Below, in pieces: positions 20,468-30,285 of a stretch of 64,000 bases of DNA. Position 1 is the first letter of the stretch. Every line of letters begins with the position of its first letter. A model generated the notes under the pieces. The model saw only the letters and a list, made by a program, of their open reading frames with translations, did not search any database and was not told where the DNA came from. A program made the position numbers and the translations under genes. Location: the NCBI RefSeq assembly GCF_025943985.1, contig NZ_JAPCWE010000005.1, positions 118,907 through 182,906 on the forward strand, written 5' to 3'. Origin of the DNA: Anaerorudis cellulosivorans (GTDB lineage: Bacteria > Bacteroidota > Bacteroidia > Bacteroidales > Dysgonomonadaceae).

Positions 20468-21745
20468 ATGAAAAAATTTCTTTTTTTTACCTTGATAGCA
20501 GTCTTTTCAGCAGGCACAGTGTTTGCCCAAAAAAAAGTATTGAAAGATGCAAAGCGCGCTCTCGGCAGTAATAATCTGGAAGAAGCACGAACGTTGATTA
20601 AACAGGCCATAACTCATCCTGAAACCGCCAATGATCCGGAAACATGGAAACTATACGGCGATATCGGGAATAAGGCTTTCGACAACGAAAGAATGAATCA
20701 GATGTTGGGCAAACCGGCAAATGAAAAAGTGATGTACAATGGCTTATTGGAGTGTTACAAACCTTATGTTAAAGCAGATTCTTTAGCTCAGCTGCCTGAC
20801 GAAAAAGGCAAAGTGAGAAACAAGGTACGAAAAGATATTGCTGCTATTTTGAAAGCCAATCACCCGTATTATATCAATGGAGGAGTTTACTATAACGACC
20901 AAAAAGATTACGGCAAGGCAGCCGACTTTTTCGAAATATATTGGGAGATACCTACCTTGCCGATGTTTGCAGAAGAAAAAGATGCCTTCAATTTAGACAG
21001 CACCTATCAAATCATTAAGTATTATGCCATTATCACGTCCATTCAGGCAAATGACCACGATAGGGCGCTAAGACTGATTCAACGGGCCATCAACGAACCT
21101 TTTATTGAAAACAGTGCGTATAAATTGAGCGATTTATACGAATTAATGGCAAGCGAATACCTCCAGGTTGGAGACAGCACCAACTATATGGAAGTGCTTT
21201 ATGAAGGCGCCGAAAAATTTCCGGAAAGCAAATATTTTATTCCTAATCTGATCAATATATACATTCGCCAGGGCGATCACGAAAAAGCAATGGAATATTT
21301 GGACAAAGCCATTGCCAATGATCCGGCGAATGCCTGCGATCTGAACAGTGTGAAAGCAGCTTTGCTGGTGGAAAGGAAAAATTATGCCGATGCTGAAGCC
21401 GAATACAATAAAGCATTAGCTCAAGATCCGAATTGTGAAAGGGCATTGGAAGGGCTGGCTGTAAATTACATTCTTCAGGCACAGGATTTGAAAGAGAAAA
21501 CGGCAACCATGACAGACCGGCAACAGCAGATTGAAAACGATAAAAAAACGCTGGAATTTTATCAGAAAGCGTTGCCATTATTGGAAAAATATACAGAATT
21601 GTTGAGAGCGCGTAACGCCGATGAATCCGAAATAAATTCCGCATTATTAAAATTAAGAAACGCATATTACAATTTAAGCCTTCTTGGAGTCGACAAATCC
21701 AAAGAACTGCAAGAGGTTGAAGCTCAATTGAATATTAAACAGTAA
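20468..21745 (+). CDS. Exported tetratricopeptide-repeat protein
   Basis: 425 residues from the ATG at 20468, which begins the signal peptide MKKFLFFTLIAVFSAGTVFAQ; the in-frame ATG at 20435 would put eleven extra residues before it and is less likely. Repeated helical pairs are visible, clearest at residues about 260-345 (EKAMEYLDKAIANDPANA, YADAEAEYNKALAQDPNCERALEGLAVNYI), which are TPR consensus. It should lie in the periplasm and act as a protein-protein scaffold. It follows gyrA by 52 nt, as TPR proteins often do in Bacteroidales, which suggests co-transcription. No enzyme function is implied. Confidence 0.85.
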   Translation: MKKFLFFTLIAVFSAGTVFAQKKVLKDAKRALGSNNLEEARTLIKQAITHPETANDPETWKLYGDIGNKAFDNERMNQMLGKPANEKVMYNGLLECYKPYVKADSLAQLPDEKGKVRNKVRKDIAAILKANHPYYINGGVYYNDQKDYGKAADFFEIYWEIPTLPMFAEEKDAFNLDSTYQIIKYYAIITSIQANDHDRALRLIQRAINEPFIENSAYKLSDLYELMASEYLQVGDSTNYMEVLYEGAEKFPESKYFIPNLINIYIRQGDHEKAMEYLDKAIANDPANACDLNSVKAALLVERKNYADAEAEYNKALAQDPNCERALEGLAVNYILQAQDLKEKTATMTDRQQQIENDKKTLEFYQKALPLLEKYTELLRARNADESEINSALLKLRNAYYNLSLLGVDKSKELQEVEAQLNIKQ

Positions 21746-21779
21746 TTGGGTTTACTGAACAAAAAAAATCATGACATCA

Positions 21780-21815
21780 AAAGAGGGTGAATCACATTGT
21801 GTTTTCACCCTCTTT
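21780..21815 (+). terminator. Hairpin after the TPR gene
   Basis: A perfect 12-bp stem AAAGAGGGTGAA (21780-21791) / TTCACCCTCTTT (21804-21815). The T tract is short, so it may act as a terminator or as a 3' stabilising structure. The rest of the 454-nt gap 21746-22199 is AT-rich and holds only a -7 box for the purM-like gene. Confidence 0.65.
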
Positions 21816-22122
21816 GCATTCGTACAACTTATCAGAGGATAATTTCAAAATCCAATTCCCGGCGGCTTATTTTTTATAAGGTAAAAAAACCCATGCTGTT
21901 TTACGTGTTTATCGTTTTTGCTGCACATTTCGATATATAGAATATTGATTATAATTACCATTATGTTTAATCATAATACAGAACATAGCCCCCACCTATA
22001 AAAACTCGTAATCGTTTAAAAATTACCAAACGCTCATAAAAGCAACATCGGGCAGATAAAGGCAACCGAATTAAAATCACAAGCATTATGGACGAAATCA
22101 CCCGTGGATAATTTAAAAATAG

Positions 22123-22130
22123 TATCTTTG
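22123..22130 (+). promoter_or_regulatory. -7 box upstream of the purM-like gene
   Basis: TATCTTTG fits TAnnTTTG and lies 69 nt before the start codon. The -33 position is poor. Confidence 0.4.
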
Positions 22131-22199
22131 TACCTCTGAATATTTCATATGGTTGAACGAAATCGTTGTAACTGAATATAAAAATAAAAAACTTTTCAC

Positions 22200-23372
22200 A
22201 TGTCCGAACAACGTTATGATTTACGCGGTGTTTCTGCTTCAAAAGAAGATGTACATAATGCGATAAAAAATTTGGATAAAGGAATTTTTCCAAAAGCTTT
22301 TTGCAAAATCATTCCCGATATTTTAGGTGGAGATCCGGCTTATTGCAATATCATGCATGCAGACGGCGCCGGAACAAAATCATCACTTGCTTACGTTTAT
22401 TGGCGCGAAACAGGCGATCTTTCGGTATGGAAAGGAATAGCCCAAGATGCCATGATTATGAATATCGACGATTTAGTGTGCGTAGGTGCCGTCGATGATA
22501 TTTTACTCTCGTCCACTATCGGGAGAAACAAAAACCTCATTCCCGGCGAAGTGATATCGGCTATCATAAACGGCACAAACGAATTGTGCGAAGAATTATC
22601 GGCACTGGGTGTCCATATTTATTCTACAGGTGGCGAAACGGCCGACGTCGGCGATCTGGTCCGAACAATTATTGTTGACAGCACCGTTACCTGCCGTATG
22701 AAGCGTTGCGATGTCATCAATAATGCAACTATTCGGGCCGGCGATGTCATTGTGGGCTTATCATCGTATGGACAAGCGACTTACGAAAAAGAATACAACG
22801 GCGGTATGGGCAGCAACGGACTTACTTCGGCCCGACATGATGTGTTTGCCAACTATCTCGCCCAAAAATATCCGGAAAGTTACGATCCCGCTATCCCCTC
22901 TTCGTTGGTCTATGGAGGCAAATTGAAATTGACGGATGAAACCGGAATTCCGGGTATTAATGCCGGTAAACTGTTGCTGTCCCCCACCCGCACCTATTCA
23001 CCTATCATGTTATTGATTTTCAAAGAATTGCGAAAAAATATTCACGGAATGGTTCACTGCACCGGTGGTGGACAGACAAAAATCCTACACTTCTTGGATG
23101 ATGGGCTCAGGGTTGTGAAAAACAACCTTTTCCCTATTCCTCCTCTCTTTTCTCTTATCCAACAACAATCGGGTACAGATTGGGAAGAAATGTACCGGGT
23201 TTTCAATATGGGACATCGAATGGAAATTTACCTCCCGGAGACTTATGCTCAGCGTATTATCGAAATTTCGCGGTCGTTTAACGTGGACGCACAAGTTGTA
23301 GGATATGTGGAAAAATCGGAGAAAAAAGAGTTGATCATAGAAAGCGAATTTGGAAGATTTATATATTTTTGA
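22200..23372 (+). CDS. purM: AIR synthase (PurM)-family protein
   Basis: 390 residues. The N-terminus MSEQRYDLRGVSASKEDVHN and the blocks ILGGDPAYCNIMHADGAGTKSSLAY and IIGEV-like PGEVISAIINGTNELCEEL match the Bacteroidota AIR synthase group. The fold is that of the PurM/SelD/HypE ATP-binding superfamily (DGAGTK is the conserved metal/ATP loop). PurM closes FGAM to AIR in purine synthesis. This lineage is more divergent than E. coli PurM and some databases call it only AIR synthase-related, so the symbol is probable rather than certain. It is 9 nt upstream of prfA, so the two are likely one transcript. Confidence 0.8.
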   Translation: MSEQRYDLRGVSASKEDVHNAIKNLDKGIFPKAFCKIIPDILGGDPAYCNIMHADGAGTKSSLAYVYWRETGDLSVWKGIAQDAMIMNIDDLVCVGAVDDILLSSTIGRNKNLIPGEVISAIINGTNELCEELSALGVHIYSTGGETADVGDLVRTIIVDSTVTCRMKRCDVINNATIRAGDVIVGLSSYGQATYEKEYNGGMGSNGLTSARHDVFANYLAQKYPESYDPAIPSSLVYGGKLKLTDETGIPGINAGKLLLSPTRTYSPIMLLIFKELRKNIHGMVHCTGGGQTKILHFLDDGLRVVKNNLFPIPPLFSLIQQQSGTDWEEMYRVFNMGHRMEIYLPETYAQRIIEISRSFNVDAQVVGYVEKSEKKELIIESEFGRFIYF

Positions 23373-23381
23373 GTCGTATAT

Positions 23382-24467
23382 ATGGCAGAGAATTCATTAT
23401 TAGATAAATTAGAACATTTAGTTGCTCGTTTTGAGGAGGTTTCGACATTAATTACCGACCCCGATGTGATATCGGACATGAAACGTTTTGTGAAACTCAA
23501 CAAAGAATACAGTGATTTGGAGAAAATTGTAGAGGCACGAAACGAATTGAAGAAAACACTTGACGCCATTCAGGAAGCCAAAAATATTTTGGATCATGAA
23601 ACAGACCCCGACCTTCGGCAGTTGGCAAACGACGAACTGGCGATAAATACCGAAAAACTCCCCCAATTGGAAGAGAAAATAAAAATTCTGCTGCTTCCGA
23701 GCGATCCCGACGATGCAAAAAACGTGATCATGGAAATTCGTGCAGGTACAGGTGGAGATGAAGCTGCTATTTTTGCGGGCGATTTATATAAAATGTACAC
23801 CCGTTTTTGCGAAAGCAAAGGATGGAAGACAGAAGTGACTAGTTTTACGGAAGGAACCGCCGGAGGGTTTAAGGAAATTATTTTTACGGTTACAGGTGAA
23901 AATGTATATGGAACATTGAAATACGAATCGGGTGTACATCGTGTACAACGCGTACCGGCCACCGAAACACAAGGGCGTGTACATACTTCCGCAGCCACGG
24001 TTGCCGTTCTTCCCGAGGCCGAAGAATTTGATGTTGAAATCAATCCGGCCGATATTGAGTTCCATACTGCCAGGTCGAGCGGCGCAGGCGGTCAGAATGT
24101 AAATAAAGTGGAAACAAAAGTGCAGCTTACGCACAAACCCACAGGAATCGTTGTGGTATCGCAACAAGCGCGTTCCCAATTGCAAAATAGGGAAATAGCC
24201 ATGCAAATGCTTCGAACCAAACTATACGATATAGAACTCACAAAACGGCGCGAAGAAATTGCAACCCGACGCAAAACCATGGTTTCTACAGGCGATCGCT
24301 CTGCAAAAATTCGCACCTACAATTATCCGCAAGGACGCGTTACCGATCACCGAATCAATTTCACGCTATACAATTTATCAGCCTTTATGGATGGCAATAT
24401 CCAACCCCTGATCGATCAATTGACCATCAGCGAAAATGCAGAACGTATGAAAGAAACCGAAATATAA
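23382..24467 (+). CDS. prfA: Peptide chain release factor 1
   Basis: 361 residues. The GGQ motif is at 236-238 in [18 protein letters not shown]. The tripeptide anticodon PAT (192-194, in [16 protein letters not shown]) marks RF1, which reads UAA and UAG, rather than RF2 (SPF). The frame has no internal frameshift, also as in RF1. Domain 1 coiled coil spans about residues 1-100. It is followed by the outer-membrane barrel gene after 31 nt. Confidence 0.96.
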   Translation: MAENSLLDKLEHLVARFEEVSTLITDPDVISDMKRFVKLNKEYSDLEKIVEARNELKKTLDAIQEAKNILDHETDPDLRQLANDELAINTEKLPQLEEKIKILLLPSDPDDAKNVIMEIRAGTGGDEAAIFAGDLYKMYTRFCESKGWKTEVTSFTEGTAGGFKEIIFTVTGENVYGTLKYESGVHRVQRVPATETQGRVHTSAATVAVLPEAEEFDVEINPADIEFHTARSSGAGGQNVNKVETKVQLTHKPTGIVVVSQQARSQLQNREIAMQMLRTKLYDIELTKRREEIATRRKTMVSTGDRSAKIRTYNYPQGRVTDHRINFTLYNLSAFMDGNIQPLIDQLTISENAERMKETEI

Positions 24468-24498
24468 AACGATTCACCATTATTTAATATTTTATCCT

Positions 24499-25218
24499 GT
24501 GAAACAAAAAATCTTACTTCTGTTGTGTTCTGTGATGGGTAGCTTTTTCATTCTATCGGCACAAATCGAAAAACCGACACCCCGTCTGCGTTTTAGCACA
24601 TCCGGCTGCTTGGGATATCAAACAGCATCAGGAAATTCGAACAACACTGCGTTTGTCAATCAAGAGAAGATAGACAAGTTTACCAACGATCTTCGATGGA
24701 CAAAAACCCTCAATGCCGATGGATACTATCTTTTTAAATCCAATTGGGGACTAGGGTTGGAATATCTTCTCAATACCTCTTCGGCCAAGGGAAAAGATGT
24801 GATCATGGCCGCCGACGACAACATCCACTATCTTGTTGGGAACATCTCGGAATCGCTTTATATTAATTATATAGGCCTTTCCGCCTGCAGTTATTGGCCG
24901 TTGGGAATCGATCGAAAAATGATGTTGCTTTTTACCGTTTCCTGCGGTTACGCCCATTTGAGGGATGAAAGCAAAATAGTAATGATCAATTACCTGTACA
25001 CCGGCGGTTCGTTTGCTGCAAATTACGAGTTTGGGTTGGATTATAGCCTTAATTCCAACATTTCTTTGGGAGTAACGGCGAGCTTATTTTCGGGCAATTT
25101 CTACACTATCAAAGTGAACGATGGTTTTGAAACAAAGAAGATGGAATTGGATTCGGATACCCGGCTCAATTCTTCCAACATTAATTTAGGAATGGGAATT
25201 CGCTATTATATAAACTAA
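24499..25218 (+). CDS. Outer-membrane beta-barrel protein
   Basis: 239 residues from a GTG start at 24499. A signal peptide (MKQKILLLLCSVMGSFFILSAQ) is followed by alternating aromatic/polar strands such as NLDADGYYLFKSNWGLGLEYLL-like repeats (seen in pieces: DGYYLFKSNWG, SLYINYIGLSACSYWP, GGSFAANYEFGLDY, SNINLGMGIRYYIN). The final residues IRYYIN form a typical last strand. The overall pattern is that of a small 8- to 10-strand OmpA/OprF-like barrel of Bacteroidota. Function is unknown. It lies 6 nt from a propeller lipoprotein, so a surface complex is likely. Confidence 0.75.
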   Translation: MKQKILLLLCSVMGSFFILSAQIEKPTPRLRFSTSGCLGYQTASGNSNNTAFVNQEKIDKFTNDLRWTKTLNADGYYLFKSNWGLGLEYLLNTSSAKGKDVIMAADDNIHYLVGNISESLYINYIGLSACSYWPLGIDRKMMLLFTVSCGYAHLRDESKIVMINYLYTGGSFAANYEFGLDYSLNSNISLGVTASLFSGNFYTIKVNDGFETKKMELDSDTRLNSSNINLGMGIRYYIN

Positions 25219-25224
25219 TAAACC

Positions 25225-26970
25225 ATGAAAAAGAGAATACCGTATATAGCACTTGTCATTATGTTGTTTATCTTGGCATGCAGCAACGATTTCCTTGACG
25301 AAAATAAAGAGGAGATTGACCTCTATACGTTGAATGTGCCACTGTATATTGAACAGACAGCCGATTTTATTGAAGTATCCATTACTCTACCTGAACTTAA
25401 AAACAAATCGCTCCATGTATTTCAATATCCCAAAATGATTCATTTCGATTCTTTTGATTACCAAACAGATGAAACCGGACTACTTAAAATGAAAATAAAG
25501 GCGGATAATTCTTTCTACCTGCCGGTTAGCGATACACCTTACAATGGCGGCAACATTGTTTTGAATGTCAAAGATGTGGGATACATGGCAATAAATTTGT
25601 TTTTTGTCAACCTTGGGAATCCGAATTTAGTGTTCGATGAGGCAACTTTTACGTGGGGATTCAACCGGGAAGAAAAAAATTTCAGCATATCCAACACCAA
25701 CGACAACAGTTATTTGGTATACAAAATTGAGGAATATCCCGACTGGATAACGATTACAAGCGAAAATGCAATTGATGGGGAGGGTTATGCGATATTGCCG
25801 GGAGGTACAACCAGCAGCGACTATCATATGCACGTCAATACCCACGGATTGGCACCGGGTGAATATTCGGGGAAGATCAGTATTGTAAGCAATGATAAAG
25901 CACATCCTCTTTCTCAAATAGAGGTGAAAGTTCGCGTGAGCGATTCCAAAAACATGTATGCGATCGAAGGCACGGTAAAAGATTGCGAATTCGATAAAGA
26001 TCGCAACATCCTGTATATTGCCACCGCTCAACCCGATAAAATTCTTGTGTACGATACCGATAACGATATGAAAGTAAATAACTACACTATTGCAGGCAAC
26101 ATCCGTTGCCTTACCTTATCGGAAAACGGCCAATGCTTGTTGGTCGGTCAGGATAAACAGTTGAGCGTAATTAATTTATCTGACTTTTCGGAGAAAAGGA
26201 TTCCGTTGGACATCGATGTTGCGGATGTGGCAGATGGCGCTAACGGATTTTATTATATATCGAGTTACAAAGGCAATAACCTAAACGGTGATTTTTATTC
26301 CTATGAGATTTCAACGGGAACAATGACTCTTTCCCATTATTCTACCGACTTTGTTGAAGGTGACAGAATAGTGAAAGTGAAGGGTAAACCCTATCTTTTC
26401 ACTACCCGTTCCGCTGTTACGCCGGGAAAAATTTATTGCATCGATATTTCGGAAGGGGAACCCAAACTCCTGTTTTATCGGCTTGAGGACACCCATAACA
26501 AGTTGTGGTTTGCAGAAAACAGGTTATTTACCCGTTTAGGGGATCTATATACCTTCACGAATGAAGAATTGTCCGATAAAACCCGATTGGACAACCTGCC
26601 GAAAAATTCGAATCAGATCACAAATTATCGCTTATTTTTAGGATTTGATGTCAATGCGCAAACAAAGAGCATCTGGGGTTCAGGTTATTTCGATATTCAA
26701 CAGGTTGGGCCCAAGCCGCTTGTTTTTGGTGAATACAAAATAATCGAATGGGACTTGAATACCCTTGAAATGAAAAGAGATATCGAACCATCGTATTACG
26801 ATACCACGTATGACGGAAAAACAAACGAGTATGCCACCCTGCCTCACTATATATTCACAACTAGTCGGGGAGAAAAAATGTACCTCGTAAAAAACATATA
26901 TACCAAAGAAGGGTTCGAAATTAAAGAACATAATAATTGGCTTATCGAGGTAACCGATTTAAAAAATTGA
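25225..26970 (+). CDS. Surface lipoprotein with BACON-like domains and a beta-propeller
   Basis: 581 residues. The signal ends in a lipobox (FILAC, Cys20). Residues about 130-245 look like a BACON-type Ig fold (NFSISNTNDNSYLVYKIEEY, PDWITITS, GEYSGKISIVSNDK). Residues about 250-580 contain repeated YVTN/WD40-like blades (DRNILYIATAQPDKILVYD, IRCLTLSENGQCLLVGQD, KQLSVINLSDFSEKRIPL). No catalytic motif is visible. The pair with the upstream barrel suggests an outer-membrane lipoprotein that binds a ligand. It ends only 4 nt before pyrF, so it is probably in the same transcript although unrelated to pyrimidine synthesis. Confidence 0.72.
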   Translation: MKKRIPYIALVIMLFILACSNDFLDENKEEIDLYTLNVPLYIEQTADFIEVSITLPELKNKSLHVFQYPKMIHFDSFDYQTDETGLLKMKIKADNSFYLPVSDTPYNGGNIVLNVKDVGYMAINLFFVNLGNPNLVFDEATFTWGFNREEKNFSISNTNDNSYLVYKIEEYPDWITITSENAIDGEGYAILPGGTTSSDYHMHVNTHGLAPGEYSGKISIVSNDKAHPLSQIEVKVRVSDSKNMYAIEGTVKDCEFDKDRNILYIATAQPDKILVYDTDNDMKVNNYTIAGNIRCLTLSENGQCLLVGQDKQLSVINLSDFSEKRIPLDIDVADVADGANGFYYISSYKGNNLNGDFYSYEISTGTMTLSHYSTDFVEGDRIVKVKGKPYLFTTRSAVTPGKIYCIDISEGEPKLLFYRLEDTHNKLWFAENRLFTRLGDLYTFTNEELSDKTRLDNLPKNSNQITNYRLFLGFDVNAQTKSIWGSGYFDIQQVGPKPLVFGEYKIIEWDLNTLEMKRDIEPSYYDTTYDGKTNEYATLPHYIFTTSRGEKMYLVKNIYTKEGFEIKEHNNWLIEVTDLKN

Positions 26971-26973
26971 GAA

Positions 26974-27804
26974 ATGAATAAACAACAATTATTTCAACAC
27001 ATTCAAAAAAAACAATCCTTTCTGTGTGTCGGATTGGATTCCGATTTAAAAAAAATTCCCGATCATCTGTTGGAGAACGATGATCCCTTATATGCTTTCA
27101 ACAAAGCCATAATCGATGCAACGGCACCCTACTGTGTGGCATACAAACCCAATGTGGCATTTTATGAAGCATTGGGCGACAAAGGCTGGATGACATTCGA
27201 AAAAACGGTAGCTTATATCAGGCAGCGCTATCCCGATCAATTTATCATTGCCGATGCCAAACGTGGCGACATCGGAAACACCGGCGAAATGTATGCCCGT
27301 TTCTATTTCAACGATATGAAAGTGGATGCCGTGACTGTTTCTCCCTATATGGGCGAAGACAGTGTAAAACCTTTTCTCCTTTATCCGCAACATCATGTCG
27401 TTCTGTTGGCATTGACCTCCAACAAAGGAGCACAGGATTTTCAACTCACAGAAGATTGCAACGGCGAACGGTTGTTTGAAAAAGTGCTCCGTATTTCCCA
27501 AACCTGGGCGTCAGACGAACAAATGATGTATGTGGTGGGCGCCACCCAAGGCCATTTGTTTGAAGATGTTCGCAAGATTGTACCCCATCATTTTCTGCTT
27601 GTTCCGGGTATCGGCGCTCAAGGAGGATCGCTGGAAGAGGTGTGCAAATATGGCATGAACAGCCTGTGCGGATTGCTCGTAAATTCATCACGTGCCATCC
27701 TGTATGCCGATTCTTCCGAAGATTTTGCAGATGCCGCTCACGACGAAGCAAAAAAGTTGCAGCTACAAATGGCTGATATGCTGACTAAATATTTGAATAA
27801 ATAA
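26974..27804 (+). CDS. pyrF: Orotidine-5'-phosphate decarboxylase (subfamily 2)
   Basis: 276 residues, a size typical of the longer type 2 enzymes. The N-terminus [18 protein letters not shown] and the catalytic [18 protein letters not shown] (Lys in the D-K-x-x-D array) are clear. The later [12 protein letters not shown] and [10 protein letters not shown] bind the phosphate. It makes UMP from OMP in the cytoplasm. It follows the propeller lipoprotein by 3 nt and precedes the HD gene by 24 nt. Confidence 0.96.
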   Translation: MNKQQLFQHIQKKQSFLCVGLDSDLKKIPDHLLENDDPLYAFNKAIIDATAPYCVAYKPNVAFYEALGDKGWMTFEKTVAYIRQRYPDQFIIADAKRGDIGNTGEMYARFYFNDMKVDAVTVSPYMGEDSVKPFLLYPQHHVVLLALTSNKGAQDFQLTEDCNGERLFEKVLRISQTWASDEQMMYVVGATQGHLFEDVRKIVPHHFLLVPGIGAQGGSLEEVCKYGMNSLCGLLVNSSRAILYADSSEDFADAAHDEAKKLQLQMADMLTKYLNK

Positions 27805-27828
27805 CCTTTCGGTTCTAAAATCGGTATT

Positions 27829-29052
27829 ATGCCTTCTAAACGAAGAGTTATCAATGATCCGGTTTTCGGATTCATCAACATCCCTAACGAATTTATCTAC
27901 GATATCATTCAACATCCCTACCTGCAACGCCTAAATCGCATCAGGCAATTGGGAGTCACCTCTTTTGTCTATCCCGGAGCACAACACACGCGTTTTCACC
28001 ATTCCATCGGAGCTATGTATCTGATGAACGAAGCATTGAAAAACCTCAAAGAAAAAGGTCACGACATATCGAACGAAGAATACAATGGCGCACTGGCTGC
28101 CATTCTTTTACACGATGTTGGTCACGGTCCGTTTTCCCATATATTGGAACACACCCTCGTGAAAAATATCCGTCATGAAGAGATTTCCCTGCTCTTGATG
28201 CACCAATTAAACGAAGAATGGAATGGCAAACTACAGACCGCCATCGCGATATTCACCGACACCTATCCCAAACATTTTCTCCACCAATTGGTTAGCGGAC
28301 AACTGGATGTAGATCGATTGGATTATCTGCGTCGCGACAGTTTTTTTACCGGCGTAAACGAAGGCAATATCGGGTCGGCGCGCATCATAAAAATGATGGA
28401 TGTGCGCAACGATCATTTGGTTATCGACTCAAAAGGCATTTATTCGATCGAGAATTTTCTCTTGTCGCGCCGATTGATGTACTGGCAGGTCTATCTGCAC
28501 AAAACGGCAGTTGCAGCCGAAAAAATGCTCATCAATACCCTTACTCGTGCAAAAGAGCTTGCCACACAGGGAGAAAAACTTTTTGCCTCTCCTTCCCTCT
28601 CCTATTTTCTGGAAAAAAATATTACTCATGCCGATTTCGAAAACAAGGGTGAAGCCTTGCATCATTTTGTCGATCTTGACGATAACGATATATGGTCTGC
28701 TTTAAAAGTGTGGGCGTCTCACCCCGATAAAGTGCTCTCGTTGCTGAGCAACGGCATGGTCAACCGCAAATTGTTTAAGATAGAAATCACGGCAAAAAAA
28801 CAACGTGCTTCAAAAGTCGAAGAATTTGTAAAAAAATACGAAAGCAAATACAACCTTTCGGAGCACGAAGCCCGTTACCTTATTTCGCACGATGTAATTA
28901 CCACCAACATGTATAGCGAAGAAGAAGAAAGCATCGATATTTTGTACAACGACGGCTCCATCAAAGATATTTCGCTCGCTTCCGATATGCTGAATCCCGA
29001 ATTATTGTCAAAAAAAATAGGCAAATATTACTTTGCCTATTTACGAGATTAA
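27829..29052 (+). CDS. HD-domain phosphohydrolase
   Basis: 407 residues. The HD metal site is formed by HTRFHHSIGAMYLM (His), LLHDVGHGPFSHILEH (His-Asp) and the later DVDRLDYLRRDSFFTG (Asp). This arrangement is the SAMHD1/dGTPase-like COG1078 group. Such proteins hydrolyse dNTPs or other phosphomonoesters. The substrate cannot be read from sequence. The C-terminal 150 residues (with VEEFVKKYESKYNLSEHEARYLI) are typical of the group. It is the last gene of the plus-strand run and converges with prs. Confidence 0.9.
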   Translation: MPSKRRVINDPVFGFINIPNEFIYDIIQHPYLQRLNRIRQLGVTSFVYPGAQHTRFHHSIGAMYLMNEALKNLKEKGHDISNEEYNGALAAILLHDVGHGPFSHILEHTLVKNIRHEEISLLLMHQLNEEWNGKLQTAIAIFTDTYPKHFLHQLVSGQLDVDRLDYLRRDSFFTGVNEGNIGSARIIKMMDVRNDHLVIDSKGIYSIENFLLSRRLMYWQVYLHKTAVAAEKMLINTLTRAKELATQGEKLFASPSLSYFLEKNITHADFENKGEALHHFVDLDDNDIWSALKVWASHPDKVLSLLSNGMVNRKLFKIEITAKKQRASKVEEFVKKYESKYNLSEHEARYLISHDVITTNMYSEEEESIDILYNDGSIKDISLASDMLNPELLSKKIGKYYFAYLRD

Positions 29053-29081
29053 GAATCCGTTGCGGAATCAGTATTCTTTTT
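29051..29081 (+). terminator. Possible terminator of the HD gene
   Basis: AAGAAT (29051-29056) / ATTCTT (29073-29078) plus an inner CCG/CGG pairing precede TTTTT. It is weak, and it begins within the last stop codon's neighbourhood. Confidence 0.35.
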
Positions 29082-29239
29082 ATGATTTAGCACTTCATTT
29101 AATGGATTGATACACATTTACATAATCTATGTTCTTATTATGTGATTACTTTTTTTGTGTGATTGATAATTGCTTACAGCATCCGACCTTCTCTGCCGGA
29201 TTAACGACTCCTTTATAAAAGATTGATAATCATTTGATT

Positions 29240-30175
29240 TTAAATGAGATACAATGAACTGATAGACTCGTTGTTGCAAACGCGTTGAATTGCATTGGCA
29301 AACATATCGGCAACAGAAAGTATTTTTACTTTTTCCGATTTATTTGAGTAAGGAATGCTATCGGTAAACACAATTTCGGTCAAAGCCGATCGATCCACTC
29401 TTTCCGAAGCAGGATCGGACATCACGGCATGGCTGGCAATGGCACGTACCGATTTCGCTCCTTTTTGAAACATGATATCGGCTGCGCGGGTAATGGTTCC
29501 GGCCGTATCCACAATATCGTCGATCAGCACAACATCCATATCTTTTACATCTCCAACCACCTCCATATTCGATATTTCGTTGGCTTTTCTCCGTGCTTTA
29601 TAGCAAATAACCATAGGGCAGCCAAAAAATTTGGCATAGGCACTCGCTCTTTTCGTACCCCCCACATCCGGGGCAGCAATGACCAGGTTTTTGAGATTTA
29701 ACTCTTTAATGTATTCAATAAAAACTCCCGACGCATATAAGTGATCCACCGGAACATCAAAAAAACCTTGAATCTGATCGGCATGCAAATCCATTGTTAT
29801 CAGTCGGTTAATACCCGCAACGCTGAGCAAATCGGCAATCAATTTGGCACCGATGCTAATCCGCGGTTTATCTTTTCGGTCTTGACGTGCCCACCCGAAA
29901 TAGGGAATAACAGCTATGATGGATTTAGCCGACGCACGTTTGGCTGCATCGATCATCAGCAACAATTCCATTAAATTATCCGAATTCGGAAACGTCGATT
30001 GAATCAGAAAGACCTGTCTTCCCCGAATGGATTCTTCGTACGATACGGCAAATTCTCCATCGGCAAAATGTTCGATAATCATATTACCGAGCGGGCAATT
30101 TAGGCTGTTGCATACTTTTTCGGCAAAATAACGTGATTTTGTTCCGGAAAAAATTTTAAAAGGTTTCTCTTGCAT
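29240..30175 (-). CDS. prs: Ribose-phosphate pyrophosphokinase
   Basis: 311 residues. The family signatures are present: FSGTKSRYFAEKVC at the N-terminus, IPYFGWARQDRKDKPR (catalytic flexible loop), MDLHADQIQGFFDVPVDHLYA, and the PRPP loop DVVLIDDIVDTAGTITRAAD. The enzyme makes PRPP from ribose-5-phosphate and ATP for nucleotide, histidine and NAD synthesis. It is transcribed alone, with a -7 box 77 nt upstream. Confidence 0.96.
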   Translation of the reverse strand: MQEKPFKIFSGTKSRYFAEKVCNSLNCPLGNMIIEHFADGEFAVSYEESIRGRQVFLIQSTFPNSDNLMELLLMIDAAKRASAKSIIAVIPYFGWARQDRKDKPRISIGAKLIADLLSVAGINRLITMDLHADQIQGFFDVPVDHLYASGVFIEYIKELNLKNLVIAAPDVGGTKRASAYAKFFGCPMVICYKARRKANEISNMEVVGDVKDMDVVLIDDIVDTAGTITRAADIMFQKGAKSVRAIASHAVMSDPASERVDRSALTEIVFTDSIPYSNKSEKVKILSVADMFANAIQRVCNNESISSLYLI

Positions 30176-30251
30176 GTTTGTTATTCTATTGATCTGTAAT
30201 TAGTTAAACTTATCCGGCAATTATTATCATCACCCATGACGATTTCTGCTA

Positions 30252-30259
30252 CAAAAGTA
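30252..30259 (-). promoter_or_regulatory. -7 box of prs
   Basis: On the minus strand TACTTTTG fits TAnnTTTG. No clear -33 element is seen at 19-20 nt. Confidence 0.4.
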
Positions 30260-30285
30260 CAAAAACTAACTCCAATAAAAGATTT

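Noticed and set aside
21967..22293. 108-codon minus frame upstream of the purM-like gene
   Set aside because: It covers the promoter and start of purM and has a low-complexity Phe/Ile/Val composition.
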